Assembly: GCA_031761405.1 (NCBI GenBank)
Contig: JASEVX010000005.1
Span: 3,839,391-3,903,390, forward strand
DNA length: 64,000 nt
Direction of reading: 5' to 3'
Source: Serripes groenlandicus
Lineage: Eukaryota > Mollusca > Bivalvia > Cardiida > Cardiidae
Under the pieces are notes generated by a model. It did no database searches. It was not told the origin of the DNA and was given only the letters and a program-made list of their open reading frames with translations. Every line of letters starts with the position of its first letter. Positions within the stretch are counted from its first letter, which is position 1. This document shows positions 45,931 through 57,151 of this stretch, in pieces. The translations under genes were made by a program, and so were the position numbers.

Positions 45931-46116
45931 AAACATTAAACAATCAAATAAGTAGTCTGTATTGTTCATCACGGAAATGACATTTTCTTTACCGAGGAAA
46001 ATTTACTAAAAAATGTCGAGTGAAATTAACATATTCAGTGAGTTAATATTTCTATGTATTGAAGGTTATCACATGAGCCAAGTCTTCCGAAAAGGAATCG
46101 TTGGTGGTCGAACAGA

Positions 46117-46490
46117 AATGGTGTCGGTCAGTTATACATAAACCTACTGTCAGGCAAAACGGGATCTTTGGTAGACGAACATAGAGGGTTCGATCCGGCG
46201 AACAAAGGGAATTGGATCAGTTGTACATACATCTACAGTCAGGCGAAACGGGATCTTTGGCAGACGATCAAAGGGAGTTGGATCAGTTGTACATAAATCT
46301 ACAGTCAGGCGAAACGGGATCTTTGGCAGACGAACACAGGGAGTTGGATCAGTTGTACATAAATCTACAGTCAGGCGAAAAGGGATCTTTGGCAGACGAA
46401 CAAAGGGGGGTGGATCAGTTGTACATACAGCAAGGCGAAATGGGATCTTTGGTGGACAAATAAAGGGAGTTTGATGAGTTATAAATAAAT
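46117..46490. repeat. 66-bp tandem array, about 5 copies
   Basis: Units with GGATCTTTGGCAGACGAACA, AGGGAGTTGGATCAGTTGTA and CATAAATCTACAGTCAGGCG; the edge copies are diverged. 66 is divisible by three, giving a short repeated open frame (DQLYINLQSGETGSL), not judged a gene. Confidence 0.9.
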
Positions 46491-46670
46491 CTACAGTCTA
46501 GTCAGGGATATCGTAGTCTGCCTACTTGTATTACTCAACTATATTGACCTCTTCTTGACCTTTGTAGATACATAGATATTGTTACAAATTACATATAGTT
46601 TCATAACTATTTAATCTGTGTGGCTTTTTTTACTGAAACAATGTACAGATTGTATACCCATATATGGCAT

Positions 46671-46815
46671 TTAACCCTTTCCTATATACACTCAGTTTGC
46701 AGCAGACGATGTTAAAATATTCTAGGCTCATTATGAGTAATCTCCACATGCAACACTGTTTTCAAAAATAGTCTGTTGCAAATACGTCATATTGTATCTA
46801 CATGTTGAAAACTGT
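46671..46815. mobile_element. TTAA MITE family A, internally shortened
   Basis: TTTAACCCTTTCCTATATAC, GCAGCAGACGATG, ACACTGTTTTCAAAAATAGT, CTGTTGCAAATACGTCA. Confidence 0.55.
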
Positions 46816-46816
46816 A

Positions 46817-46963
46817 ACTCTTTCGCTATGAAGAGCTGTCTCTCCTGAAATTTGCATTGTTTGCCACTTAGACATTAAAGTGTACCAAAGTTTCAGTTGG
46901 ACAAAAGATGGAGTGATCTAATTTTCAACAAAGAAGAGACGACTTTGGCAGTGTACGTGTTAA
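46817..46963. mobile_element. TTAA MITE family B, left half deleted
   Basis: AACTCTTTCGCTATGAAGAG, CTGTCTCTCCTGAAATTTGC, GAAGAGACGACTTTGGCAGT, GTGTTAA. Confidence 0.6.
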
Positions 46964-46982
46964 ACTAAGTATTTATGTTGCG

Positions 46983-47717
46983 TGTGGTTGGTGTTTGATA
47001 CAGGTTCCCGAGCTAGTGGCATGTGGTTGGTGTTTGATACAGGTTCCCGAGCTAGTTGCATGTGATTGGTGTTTGATACAGGTTCCCGAGCTAGTTGCAT
47101 GTGGTTGGTGTTTGATACAGGTTCCGGAGCTAGTTGCATGTGGTTGGTGTTTGATACAGGTTCCCGAGCTAGTTGCATGTGGTTGGTATTTGATACAGGT
47201 TCCCGAGCTAGTTGCATGTGGTTGGTGTTTGATACAGGTTCCCGAGCTAGTTGCATGTGGTTGGTGTTAGATACAGGTTCCCGAGCTAGTTGCATGTGAT
47301 TGGTGTTTGATACAGGTTCCCGAGCTAGTTGCATGTGGTTGGTTTTAGATACAGGTTCCCGAGCTAGTTGCATGTGGTTGGTGTTTGATACAGGTTCCCG
47401 AGCTAGTTGCATGTGATTGGTGTTTGATACAGGTTCCCGAGCTAGTTACATGTGGTTGGTGTTAGATACAGGTTCCCGAGCTAGTTGCATGTGGTTGGTT
47501 TTAGATACAGGTTCCCGAGCTAGTTGCATGTGGTTGGTGTTTGATACAGGTTCCCGAGCTAGTTGCATGTGGTTGGTGTTAGATACAGGTTCCCGAGCTA
47601 GTTGCATGTGGTTGGTGTTTGATACAGGATTCTGAGCTAGTTGCATGTGGTTGGTGTTTGATACAGGTTCCCGAGCTAGTTGCATGTGGTTGGTATTTGA
47701 TACAGGTTCCGGAGCTA
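46983..47717. repeat. 39-bp tandem array, about 19 copies
   Basis: Units GTGGTTGGTGTTTGATACAG then GTTCCCGAGCTAGTTGCAT. 39 is 13 codons, so MQLAREPVSNTNH repeats read open on minus and related frames on plus. No start, splice or flanking coding support; not a gene. Confidence 0.95.
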
Positions 47718-47971
47718 GGCTACGTTCGACGTATATTCCACATTGCTCATTACCCTGACTGCAGTTATGAAATCGTTTATCGAATGCAAATGGACGACCA
47801 CCTGGGTATAGGAGCGTGAATATTTTTCGAACAGAGCGCATCCAGATTGCCAGAAATAATCTGATTTTTTTAAAAATCATATTTTGATAATGGATGTCAA
47901 TCATAAATAACCATTTCCCTGTTAACGATACAGATGACTGAAATGCTGATGGACTGATTGTATTTACCCTC

Positions 47972-48560
47972 GCCGTGCAGAGTTAACTATTTGCCGTGCA
48001 GAGTTATCTATTTGCCGTGGTGAGTTAACTATTTGCCGTGTAGAGTTAACTAATTGCCGTGCAGAGTTAATTATTTGCCGTGCAGAGTTAACTAATTGCC
48101 GTGCAGAGTTAACTAATTGCCGTGTAGACTTAACTATTTGCCGTGTAGAGTTAACTATTTGCCGTGCAGAGTTAACTATTTGCCGTGAGGAGTTAACTAT
48201 TTGCCGTGCAGAGTTAGCTAATTGCAGTGCAGAGTTAACTAATTGCCGTGTAGACTTAACTATTTGCCGTGTAGAGTTAACTATTTGCCGTGCAGAGTTA
48301 ACTATTTGCCGTGAGGAGTTAACTATTTGCCGTGCAGAGTTAGCTAATTGCAGTGCAGAGTTAACTAATTGCCGTGTAGAGTTAACTATTTGCCGTGTAG
48401 AGTTAACTATTTGCCGTGTAGAGTTAACTATTTGCCGTGCAGAGTTAACTATTTGCCGTGCAGAGTTAACTATTTGCCGTGCAGAGTTAGCTAATTGCAG
48501 TGCAGAGTTAACTAATTGCCGTGTAGAGTTAACTATTTGCCGTGTAGAGTTAAATTTTTG
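47972..48560. repeat. 21-bp tandem array, about 28 copies
   Basis: Units GCCGTGCAGAGTTAACTATT plus T. A block of variants (GTGAGGAG, then AGCTAATTGCAGTG, then GTGTAGACTT) occurs twice about 120 bases apart, so a longer segment was duplicated inside the array. Confidence 0.95.
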
Positions 48561-48640
48561 GCGAGCAGGACTGTGAAAGCGCAGGCTGATCTGTTATATA
48601 CGTTATACCTGCATTCACACATTTGAGTGCGGCATAGGGG

Positions 48641-48845
48641 TTAACCCTTTCCCACATATAAACATCTGCAGCCGAGGATGGCTAACATATGAAAATACTT
48701 TATGAGGAAAGTATAACTATTGAGTAAAGTTGAAAACTTTGTGACAAACGGAGACATTTTTCGTCATGAGCAATATCTCCTTTTGTTTTCCAATATCGTC
48801 TACTGCAAATGCGTCAAAACAAGTCTTTAAAGGGGAAAGCGTCAA
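48641..48845. mobile_element. TTAA MITE family A, diverged
   Basis: TTAACCCTTTCCCACATATA at left; GGAGACATTTTTCGTCATGAGCAATATCTCC centre; AAGGGGAAAGCGTCAA at right. Confidence 0.65.
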
Positions 48846-49026
48846 CTTCATTAAGCGACAAATTCTTTAAAAGCCAATGTATTTCCTGATTATGATTATT
48901 TATCAACTTGTTTTTTAAAAATCGTTAACGGTCTCACTATCGATGAGTTCGTCAGGAAGACGATGACATGCTGTGATACTCCTCTCACTGAAGTAATGAT
49001 GTCTCGTGTTTAATCTGGAACGAGGC

Positions 49027-51172
49027 TTGTTTAGTTTGTCTGTATGGTGTGTTACGCCGCTTTCAGTAATTGTTCAGTTATATCACGGGGGCGTTTCCTG
49101 GGTAAGTTACCAGTACTACTGGTCCAGTTATTCTGACACCAGCCAGTCAGTTATATCACGGGGGCGTTTTCTGGGTAAGTTACCAGTACTACTGGTCCAG
49201 TTATTCTGACACCAGCCAGTCAGTTATATCACGGGGGCGTTTCTTGGGTAAGTTACCAGTACTACTGGTCCAGTTATTCTGACACCAGCCAGTCAGTTAT
49301 ATCACGGGGGCGTTTCCTGGGTAAGTTACCAGTACTACTGGTCCAGTTATTCTGACACCAGCCAGTCAGTTATATCACGGGGGTGTTTCCTGGGTAAGTT
49401 ACCAGTACTACTGGTCCAGTTATTCTGACACCAGCCAGTCAGTTATATCACGGGGGTGTTTCCTGGGTAAGTTACCAGTACTACTGGTCCAGTTATTCTG
49501 ACACCAACCAGTCAGTTATATCACGGGGGCGTTTTCTGGGTAAGTTACCAGTACTACTGGTCCGGTTATTCTGACACCAGCCAGTCAGTTATATCACGGG
49601 GGCGTTTCCTGGGTAAGTTACCAGTACTACTGGTCCAGTTATTCTGACACCAGCCAGTCAGTTATATCACGGGGGCGTTTCCTGGGTAAGTTACCAGTAC
49701 TACTGGTCCAGTTATTCTGACACCAGCCAGTCAGTTATATCACGGGGGTGTTTCCTGGGTAAGTTACCAGTACTACTGGTCCAGTTATTCTGACACCAGC
49801 CAGTCAGTTATATCACGGGGGCGTTTCCTGGGTAAGTTACCAGTACTACTGGTCCAATTATTCTGACACCAGCCAGTCAGTTATATGACGGGGGCGTTTC
49901 CTGGGTAAGTTACCAGTACTACTGGTCCAGTTATTCTGACACCAGCCGGTCAGTTATATCACGGGGGCGTTTCCTGGGTAAGTTACCAGTACTACTGGTC
50001 CAGTTATTCTGACACCAGCCAGTCAGTTATATCACGGGGGCGTTTCTTGGGTAAGTTACCAGTACTACTGATCCAGTTATTCTGACACCAGCCAGTCAGT
50101 TATATCACGGGGGCGTTTCCTGGGTAAGTTACCAGTACTACTGGTCCAGTTATTCTGACACCAGCCAGTCAGTTATATCACGGGGGCGTTTCCTGGGTAA
50201 GTTACCAGTACTACTGGTCCAGTTATTCTGACACCAGCCAGTCAATTATATCACGGGGGCGTTTCTTGGGTAAGTTACCAGTACTACTGGTCCAGTTATT
50301 CTGACACCAGCCAGTCAGTTATATCACGGGGGCGTTTTCTGGGTAAGTTACCAGTACTACTGGTCCAGTTATTCTGACACCAGCCAGTCAGTTATATCAC
50401 GGGGGCGTTTTCTGGGTAAGTTACCAGTACTACTGGTCCAATTATTCTGACACCAGCCAGTCAGTTATATCACGGGGGCGTTTTCTGGGTAAGTTACCAG
50501 TACTACTGGTCCAGTTATTCTGACACCAGCCAGTCAGTTATATCACGGCGTTTCATGGGTAAGTTACCAGTACTACTGGTCCAATTATCCTGACATCAGC
50601 CAGTCAGTTATATCACGGCGTTTCATGGGTAAGTTACCAGTACTACTGGTCCAGTTATTCTGACATCAGCCAGTCAGTTATATCACGGCGTTTCCTGGGT
50701 AAGTTACCAGTACTACTGGTCCAATTATCCTGACATCAGCCAGTCAGTTATATCACGGCGTTTCATGGGTAATTTACCAGTACTACTGGTCCAATTATTC
50801 TGACACCAGCCAGTCAGTTATATCACGGCGTTTCATGGGTAAGTTACCAGTACTACTGGTCCAATTATTCTGACACCAGCCAGTCAGTTATATCACGGCG
50901 TTTCATGGGTAATTTACCAGTACTACTGGTCCAATTATTCTGACACCAGCCAGTCAGTTATATCACGGCGTTTCATGGGTAATTTACCAGTACTACTGGT
51001 CCAATTATTCTGACACCAGCCAGTCAGTCGTAGTAGTAACCCCGCAACCATGAGCGCCAAGGAGGGCAGCCATAACTACCAATTTTAAAGTATATGTTAT
51101 TACCCTGCCGAGAATTGAACCCACGACCTCCCGCACCCGAGGAGGACGCTCTACCACTACGCCACCGAGGCG
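49027..51172 (-). mobile_element. SINE family 1 expanded by an internal 73/70-bp array
   Basis: 3' end at left (TTAGTTTGTCTGTATGGTGT, TACGCCGCTTTCAG). At right are the normal body (GTAACCCCGCAACCATGAGC, GGAGGGCAGCCATAACTACC) and a well-kept tRNA-like head whose reverse complement reads CGCCTCGGTGGCGTAGTGGT, AGAGCG, then GGTTCAATTCTCGG. The middle segment is repeated 27 times. Confidence 0.88.
49075..51024. repeat. 73/70-bp tandem array, 27 units, inside a SINE
   Basis: Twenty units of 73 bp (CAGTTATATCACGGGGGCGT...) from 49075 are followed by seven of 70 bp (CAGTTATATCACGGCGTTTC...) from 50535. The 70-bp form matches ordinary SINE copies; the 73-bp form has three extra G. The amplified piece is bounded by CAGT words and differs from, but overlaps, the segment amplified at 11.8 kb. 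Confidence 0.95.
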
Positions 51173-52085
51173 ATAAAGCTCGTTTAGCTTTTATGAATTT
51201 CCTCTACGGCTCTATACTGGTCTTAAATACCCCTAGTGTTGGCTCTCCTTTAGCACCGCTCGATTGTGGTTGGAATAAATTCCTCATTCACTAATATTAA
51301 AAAATGCAACCCTTTCAGACGTAAAACAATTTCGTCAGAAACGAGATTGCAATCAAGTAATTAATGCACATATAAATTTTAAAGTAAATATAATAGGCAT
51401 ATAAACCTAGTTAGAAAAAAGACAGTACTAACTGTAATAATATAATTAACAAGTAATAGTATAGTTTTACTTGCCAATGATTCCGCTACATTGCATTGTG
51501 CCAAAATACTATTGAAAAACATAACAATCATTCCGCCCGCTAAAATAACAAATGAAAAGAAACATAAACAGGAAGTACGGTTTGAAAAATTCTTATCAGT
51601 TTAATGTCAAAACGTGTTCCATTAATAATAAAAGAAATATTCATTTTTTTGGAATTTAAGGATTTGTATTTGCATGTAAAGAAAAAATGAAAAATAGACA
51701 CAGTGGAAACAGTGTGGAAAAGAAGCAAGTTATCGTTTCCAACCACACTGTTAAAACGTCGAGTGTAGACACGTAAAAAGTCGACTATGTTAGTAAAGAG
51801 TTAAACTTATGTTTATTGCCGGCTCGTGCCTGGTTCTATAAATAAAACGTGTTCTTTATTTCCCTCTTCTCTCTGAATTGCCGTGCATGCCACAGTAATA
51901 AGTTAACAGATACAGACAATAATGCGGCGTATCTAATGTAATGTTACACACCAGTCTTTAGAAGCGGTCTAAAAGACAAAACAGACGAAGAGAAAACATC
52001 TAGAAAACAGACTGGAATTACATAAAGTGTTTTGATACATACATGTACGTTGTGACATACATAAAAAGGGATATGATTTGGTGCT
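51173..52085. other. No gene seen
   Basis: AT-rich. A possible family A trace lies near 51305-51770 (CAACCCTTTCAGACGTAAAA; AACCACACTGTTAAAACGTC). Confidence 0.4.
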
Positions 52086-52315
52086 AAAGATTACAAAACC
52101 CTTTCAAATATGTAGACATACTTTGACGCATCCGCAACAGACGACTTTTGAAATCAATGCGACAAAAGGAGAAGTTACATATATTAAGCAATATATTCTT
52201 ATGTCATTATGTTTTCAACTCTATTCAATCATTATACGTTCATTTGTAGAGGTAATCCACTTATTTATTTACTTATTCTCATAAGTCGTCTGCTGCAGAT
52301 GTGTTGTATCCTAAC
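52086..52315. mobile_element. TTAA MITE family A, diverged
   Basis: AAAACCCTTTCAAATATGTA, ACGCATCCGCAACAGACGAC, GACAAAAGGAGAAGTTACAT, TAAGTCGTCTGCTGCAGATG. Confidence 0.6.
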
Positions 52316-54040
52316 CTTATTGAACGTTTCGTTCGTTCTTTGGGATTGTTTACCCTTGGTTACCCTCGCACTCGGCTATATAGCCTTTTGGCGAGCAGAA
52401 CAGTTTGGACCTAGATAACTTCTTCACGTTCCAACCAAATGAATTTGGCCATTAATTTCTATCTGTATAATATTCCCTATATTAACCCTTAACCCGCTCG
52501 ATTCCTATTTCTAGTTTATATTGCTATCTGCCTTGGTTTTAAACAAGTTATAGAATATCTGTTGAGTAGTTTTGCTACTTACTAAAATGGGTTGAGACCA
52601 ATGTAGATCATGACGATAGTTCAGGTTTATCTCGGTCTAAAGGGCCTGTCACACACTACCGATGTACCTCGCCGGGACTAAACCGGAGCACACAATTAAC
52701 AACGGCGAGAAAATCGGCGGAGCTCCGTCGAGAAAGCATTTAAAAAATCAAATTTGGCCGTAGCATTATCGCTAAGAACGCTAGTACATCGTTAGTACAT
52801 CGGCAGGACTACGGTATCACATATGTACCAGTACAGTACACATTTGTGCCACCGGAGAGCCACCGATATATTACGGGGCGCTAGCGGTGCTCTACCGATA
52901 TTAACGAAGCCATACCGGAGTACTGCCGTTGTAGATCCGTTGCTCACCCCGGCAGCGCAACGTCAGAAATATTTGAGCATGTTAAAAAATGTATACCGTT
53001 GTCTGCCGTTGCTAATCTTTTCGCCGATGTTTTGACAATGTCCTGACGATGTACTACCGTTTTTACCGATGTGATACCGTTGTGCTGCCGTATCTGTTTA
53101 AGAGTCAATGAATACCGAACGTCAACAACTTATTCATGGGCTTAAATGTTTATGTGGACAACCATGACCATTTTAGGATGAAAACTATTGCATCCGGAAA
53201 GAAGTGGGTGGACGGTTATTTTTTACAATTTATATTCAAGACAACTTTAACTACTGTTCGTTGCAAGATGTAGTTACACTTTTTTTTGTTGGCGATAGCT
53301 GAATAACATGCGTTTTCACATGCTTTTTTTCTTTTACCAATAAAATGTTCTGGATGGATTTAAACGCGGGAAGATTATGTCAATGTTTTCAATTGGTGGT
53401 TATTTTTTACTGGGCCGTTGTTTTCATTTTTATCGATCGTCATTCTGTTTTTATTTTGTTATTTCTTTCACAATCAGAGAAGCACTTAATAAGTGTATTT
53501 CGAAGAAAATAATTCACTAAAACCAATGTACTGGTGGATTGTACTACCGTGATATTTGTAAATCTCCGAATAAACATTTAAACTAAGAAAAACACTGATT
53601 TAGAAAACATGTTATGTTATGATCCCTTATCATCGTTTTACAAATCTTACAAAGTGTTGAGTAATATTGCGTCAATTCCAAATAAATGTAATGAAAAAGT
53701 AAACATCACTGAGTCTAGTTTGATCACATTCATGCGGAATGTTCTTACCGGTGTATATATAAATCATAACAGGGGGAATGCAATTGTGTTTTTTTTTATT
53801 AAATTTGATCAAAAAAGGAAATACATCATGTAAGTTTTTTTTAAGAACTTCACATCTTTTGCATACACAAATGTCAATTATTTGTGAAACAGTCAGAACG
53901 GAAAATGTTACAGTTGCCTGAAATAATAGACAAAGGGATAATACCCCCATACTGTATTTTGATTGATGAATTATTTGCCATGACATTTAGGTGGTTTCTA
54001 TCCCACAATTCAATATCTCAAACAGCTGCTGATGGGTCCA
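52316..54040. other. No gene; GC-richer block of ACCGATGTA words at 52640-53100
   Basis: GGGCCTGTCACACACTACCG at 52640 opens a block in which CCGATGT, TACCGTTG and TAGTACATCGG recur in both orientations. It looks like a transposon end or MITE, but no matching right end was found. The remainder is AT-rich. Confidence 0.4.
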
Positions 54041-54044
54041 TATG

Positions 54045-54292
54045 AACCGACTTACGAGAAAACCAACATTATGGACTATGCGTAATACTTCGACCCAGAT
54101 CATCCTGCGCAATCCGCGCAGGCTAATCAGTGCCGACACATTCCGTCCCAGGGGGATAGAGGTATACATTAATGATTCCCGAGCGAAAAGTGTCTGTCCG
54201 GGTTAACCTGCGCGGCATGCTTAGGTTTATCCGGGTCGATACTTTACGCAGAGTCCACAATGTTGGTTTTCTCGCGGAACGGCTCATATGCA
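54045..54292. mobile_element. MITE family C
   Basis: GAACCGACTTACGAGAAAAC at left, TTTTCTCGCGGAACGGCTCA at right, GCGCAGGCTAATCAG and GTTAACCTGCGCGGCATGCT inside. Confidence 0.85.
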
Positions 54293-54534
54293 ATCTATAG
54301 TGGGACATAATTCGTGCGACCTATATACTTGTCTTTTTCCCAATTTCCTAGTAATTTACGATGCGCTCTGAATTGTGGCGAGAACCTTTCGTCGGTGTGA
54401 GAATCAATCTACAATGTTTAGTTGGGAGAAAGCGTGTTTCAGCAGTATTTCAGTCAAATCACCGGTCAGTAGAATGAATGTATATTGTTTTATGGCGCAT
54501 CGACAGCTAAGGTCATTTAGCGCGCAATTAAATT

Positions 54535-54692
54535 TAATTATTCATGATCCCTGGGTAAACAAACCAGTACTAGGCTAGAAAATGTGCCTTGCCCAAGGGC
54601 ACTCCACCATGACCGTAGTACCGCGACTGGGGATCGAACCCGGGACACCCGGTTTCGAAATCCCCGACGCTAACCACTCGACCACAGCGGAT
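54535..54692 (-). mobile_element. SINE family 3 (tRNA head plus short body)
   Basis: Reverse complement begins CCGCTGTGGTCGAGTGGTTA, GCGTCGGGGATTTCGAAACC, and GGTTCGATCCCCAGTCGCGG (B-box-like), then the body TACGGTCATGGTGGAGTGCC. The body up to TTCATGATCCCTGGG is shared with the copy at 57609-57790. Confidence 0.7.
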
Positions 54693-54894
54693 TCCCACCG
54701 GTCAGTAGATCTACTGACGTGTTCAAGAAACATTTGTAATCATGCTAGAATTGACTTTTAACAATATTTATGAAAAACAGATAAAGATTAGCCCGCGCAT
54801 CAGTAGTGTCTAATCTTGATCTACAGTTTTCATCAATTATTAGTTCTTAGTCTGATCCATGGATGTGCAAGAACCCCCGACAATAATCTTTTTA

Positions 54895-55030
54895 TCTCAA
54901 AACAATTTGTAAAGAGGCTGAAATTGCTCATTGTGATAAATTGTAGTCCTTTCCACAAGGTTTTGAAAAAATCACCCGCTGAAAAGACGTCAGATATCGT
55001 GTAACAGATAAATGTTTAGGGGTTAATTTC
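54895..55030. mobile_element. TTAA MITE family A remnant
   Basis: GAGGCTGAAATTGCTCATTG, GTCCTTTCCACAAGGTTTTG, GCTGAAAAGACGTCAGATAT. Confidence 0.4.
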
Positions 55031-55124
55031 ATTCGGATATCCTCTGTCAAAATATCGAGATATGCAACGGAATTCTCATAGTCATTAATATAAGTAAAAG
55101 AGAGCAACCTTTTTGGGAACTCTT

Positions 55125-55325
55125 TTCCACGTGATGACGCAGTTTGCCACCTCTATAGCAGACGGCTTTTGAAAACATTGTGGTAAACGGCGAAATTGCT
55201 CATAATGAGCAATTTCACCTTTTGCCGCTATATTTTCAATTATTTTCAATAATTATATTCCATATTAGAGCATGCTTTTGCTGCATATTTGCAGTATATG
55301 GAAAGGGGGGGGGGGGGGGTTTACA
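55125..55325. mobile_element. TTAA MITE family A, diverged, ending in poly-G
   Basis: TTTGCCACCTCTATAGCAGA, GGCGAAATTGCTCATAATGA with a near-perfect hairpin, GCATATTTGCAGTATATGGA then AAGG running into about 13 G at 55307-55319. Confidence 0.6.
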
Positions 55326-55619
55326 TTCAGTTTGCACATTTACTTTAAGTGACTGGTTTGCTATGCATACCAATAACATATGCTTAGAGGGGAAAGCAAA
55401 CTATAAGGATCTAGTTTTAAATGATATTTGTCTACGGTGGTGGTTTTCGCAAAGATCATTTCAAAGTCAAGATGATTTTCTCTTAACGTTCTTACTTGAC
55501 TGAGGTAATAAAGCACAGGAATGCTAACTACTGATTTCGTACGTTCCGCTGGCAGACTAATTGGTGGTTATTGATATGACGAGTCTTCGTAAACTCTCAC
55601 TGTATATATATATATGATA

Positions 55620-55715
55620 GTTTCCCCCTCATTTCGACGCCAAATAACGCCTCTATACCAGACAACTTCTGGAAACATTACGGGAAAAGGAGATATCTAT
55701 CAAATGTATTTTCAA
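55620..55715. mobile_element. TTAA MITE family A remnant
   Basis: TTTCCCCCTCATTTCGACGC, CCAGACAACTTCTGGAAACA, GGGAAAAGGAGATATCT. Confidence 0.4.
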
Positions 55716-55924
55716 CGCTGCATGTAATAATGTTTGTAAAAAAAACAATTTTTGACATATTGTACTGGGATATTTTTCTTAAAACAAACAAATCTTTAGA
55801 ATTCCCATGTCGATCTGGATTGGATCTACATAGCTGACATATTTCTTGGTTTCGTTTTTATCTGGACCTTGTCTCATAGCATCACACGCCTGAACTATAC
55901 ACTGCATATTGTACATTAGCCTAT

Positions 55925-56283
55925 AGACATACTCCAATGAGGCGCATCTGGCCAGCATGCGTCTTAGACAGACTCCAATGAGGCGCATTTGGCCAGCATG
56001 CGTCTTAGACAGACTCCAATGAGGCGCATTTGGCCAGCATGCGTCTTAGACAGACTCCAATGAGGCGCATCTGGCCAGCATGCGTCTTAGACAGACTCCA
56101 ATGAGGCGCATTTGGCCAGCATGCGTCTTAGACAGACTCCAATGAGGCGCATCTGGCCAGCATGCGTCTTAGACAGACTCCAATGAGGCGCATCTGGCCA
56201 GCATGCGTCTTAGACAGACTCCAATGAGGCGCATCTGGCCAGCATGCGTCGTAGACAGACTCCAATGAGACGCATCTGGCCAT
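55925..56283. repeat. 41-bp tandem array, 9 copies, joined to a SINE
   Basis: Units AGACTCCAATGAGGCGCATC then TGGCCAGCATGCGTCTTAGAC. The last unit passes within a few bases into the body of a SINE (CATCACGGCGTTTTCTGGGT) whose 3' end is missing. Confidence 0.95.
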
Positions 56284-56684
56284 CACGGCGTTTTCTGGGT
56301 AAGTTACCAGGGTCCAATTCCACCAAGCTTACTTAGCGCTAAGTAATACTTAAATACTTAAACGAATATTTTATCATTTTTGCCTCCCTAATATTGTGTA
56401 ATACATGAATGGTGGAATGTATTGAAGTACATGAATAAGTTGCACTAATAGTTACCTTGCTGACTACCAAGTATTTTTAAGAAATGAAATGTTTTGGCGT
56501 TATTATTAGGGAAACAAAAATGATGAAATATGCGTTTAAGTATTTAAGTATTACTTAGCGCTAAGTAAGGTTGGTGGAATTGGTCCCAGTACTACTGGTC
56601 CGTTTATCCTGACACCAGCCAGTCAGTCCTAATGCTAACCCTGGGCGCCAAAGAAAGCAGCAATTACTACCATTTTTTAAAGTC
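56281..56684 (-). mobile_element. SINE family 1 body split by a MITE
   Basis: CATCACGGCGTTTTCTGGGT...TTACCAG before and CAGTACTACTGGTCCGTTTA...CAGTCCTAATGCTAACC after the MITE at 56311-56586. The head is missing beyond ACCATTTTTTAAAGTC. Confidence 0.85.
56311..56586. mobile_element. 276-bp MITE inserted in a SINE, CAG target duplication
   Basis: TIRs GGTCCAATTCCACCAA / TTGGTGGAATTGGTCC (one mismatch), followed inward by ACTTAGCGCTAAGTAATACT and its inverted partner. CAG is present on both sides (56308-56310, 56587-56589) and once in intact SINEs, which supports a 3-bp target duplication. Confidence 0.85.
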
Positions 56685-56837
56685 AGAATGTCTTGAATCT
56701 TGGTCTACACAACATGCAAACAACCAGTGCTGGTCCTGGCAATACTGTGTGTATGCACAGGATAACCCGTGTCTTCATTTTTTGCAGATTTACAAAGACA
56801 CAAAACAAAGGCTCAAATATATACATCTTAAATGATA

Positions 56838-57022
56838 GTTAGCCTGTCCCGCATACGATAAATCTGAAACAGACTTTGTAAACATCTATGGAGAATCTCT
56901 ATCAATAACAGTTTAATCATAAGAAAGGGTCGAAAACGTCGTGACAAAAGGAATAGTGTTCATGGAGAACACTTTCTCCTTTTGACACCATCAGAATGCG
57001 TCAACATGTGGGATCGGGTAAT
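56838..57022. mobile_element. TTAA MITE family A, diverged
   Basis: TAGCCTGTCCCGCATACGAT, GACAAAAGGAATAGTGTTCATGG arm with ACTTTCTCCTTTTGACAC, TGTGGGATCGGGTAATG. Confidence 0.55.
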
Positions 57023-57151
57023 GTCACAGGCACTTTGCGATATATACAATTATCGTCGTCTGAATCCCAAATGCAATTACACGTAGGCGTAGGATGACCT
57101 TGATAATCAAATGTCACTACAATTACCAAGGTCGGGTTTCCCATGGCGTCG

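Noticed and set aside
46960..47904. A MQLAREPVSNTNH repeat protein
   Set aside because: It is an artefact of the 39-bp array, open on both strands.
53609..53833. A 74-residue coding frame
   Set aside because: No family resemblance; the overlapping opposite frame is equally long.
54590..54692. A tRNA gene on the minus strand
   Set aside because: The same tail follows it as in the truncated copy at 57609-57790, so it is a SINE head.
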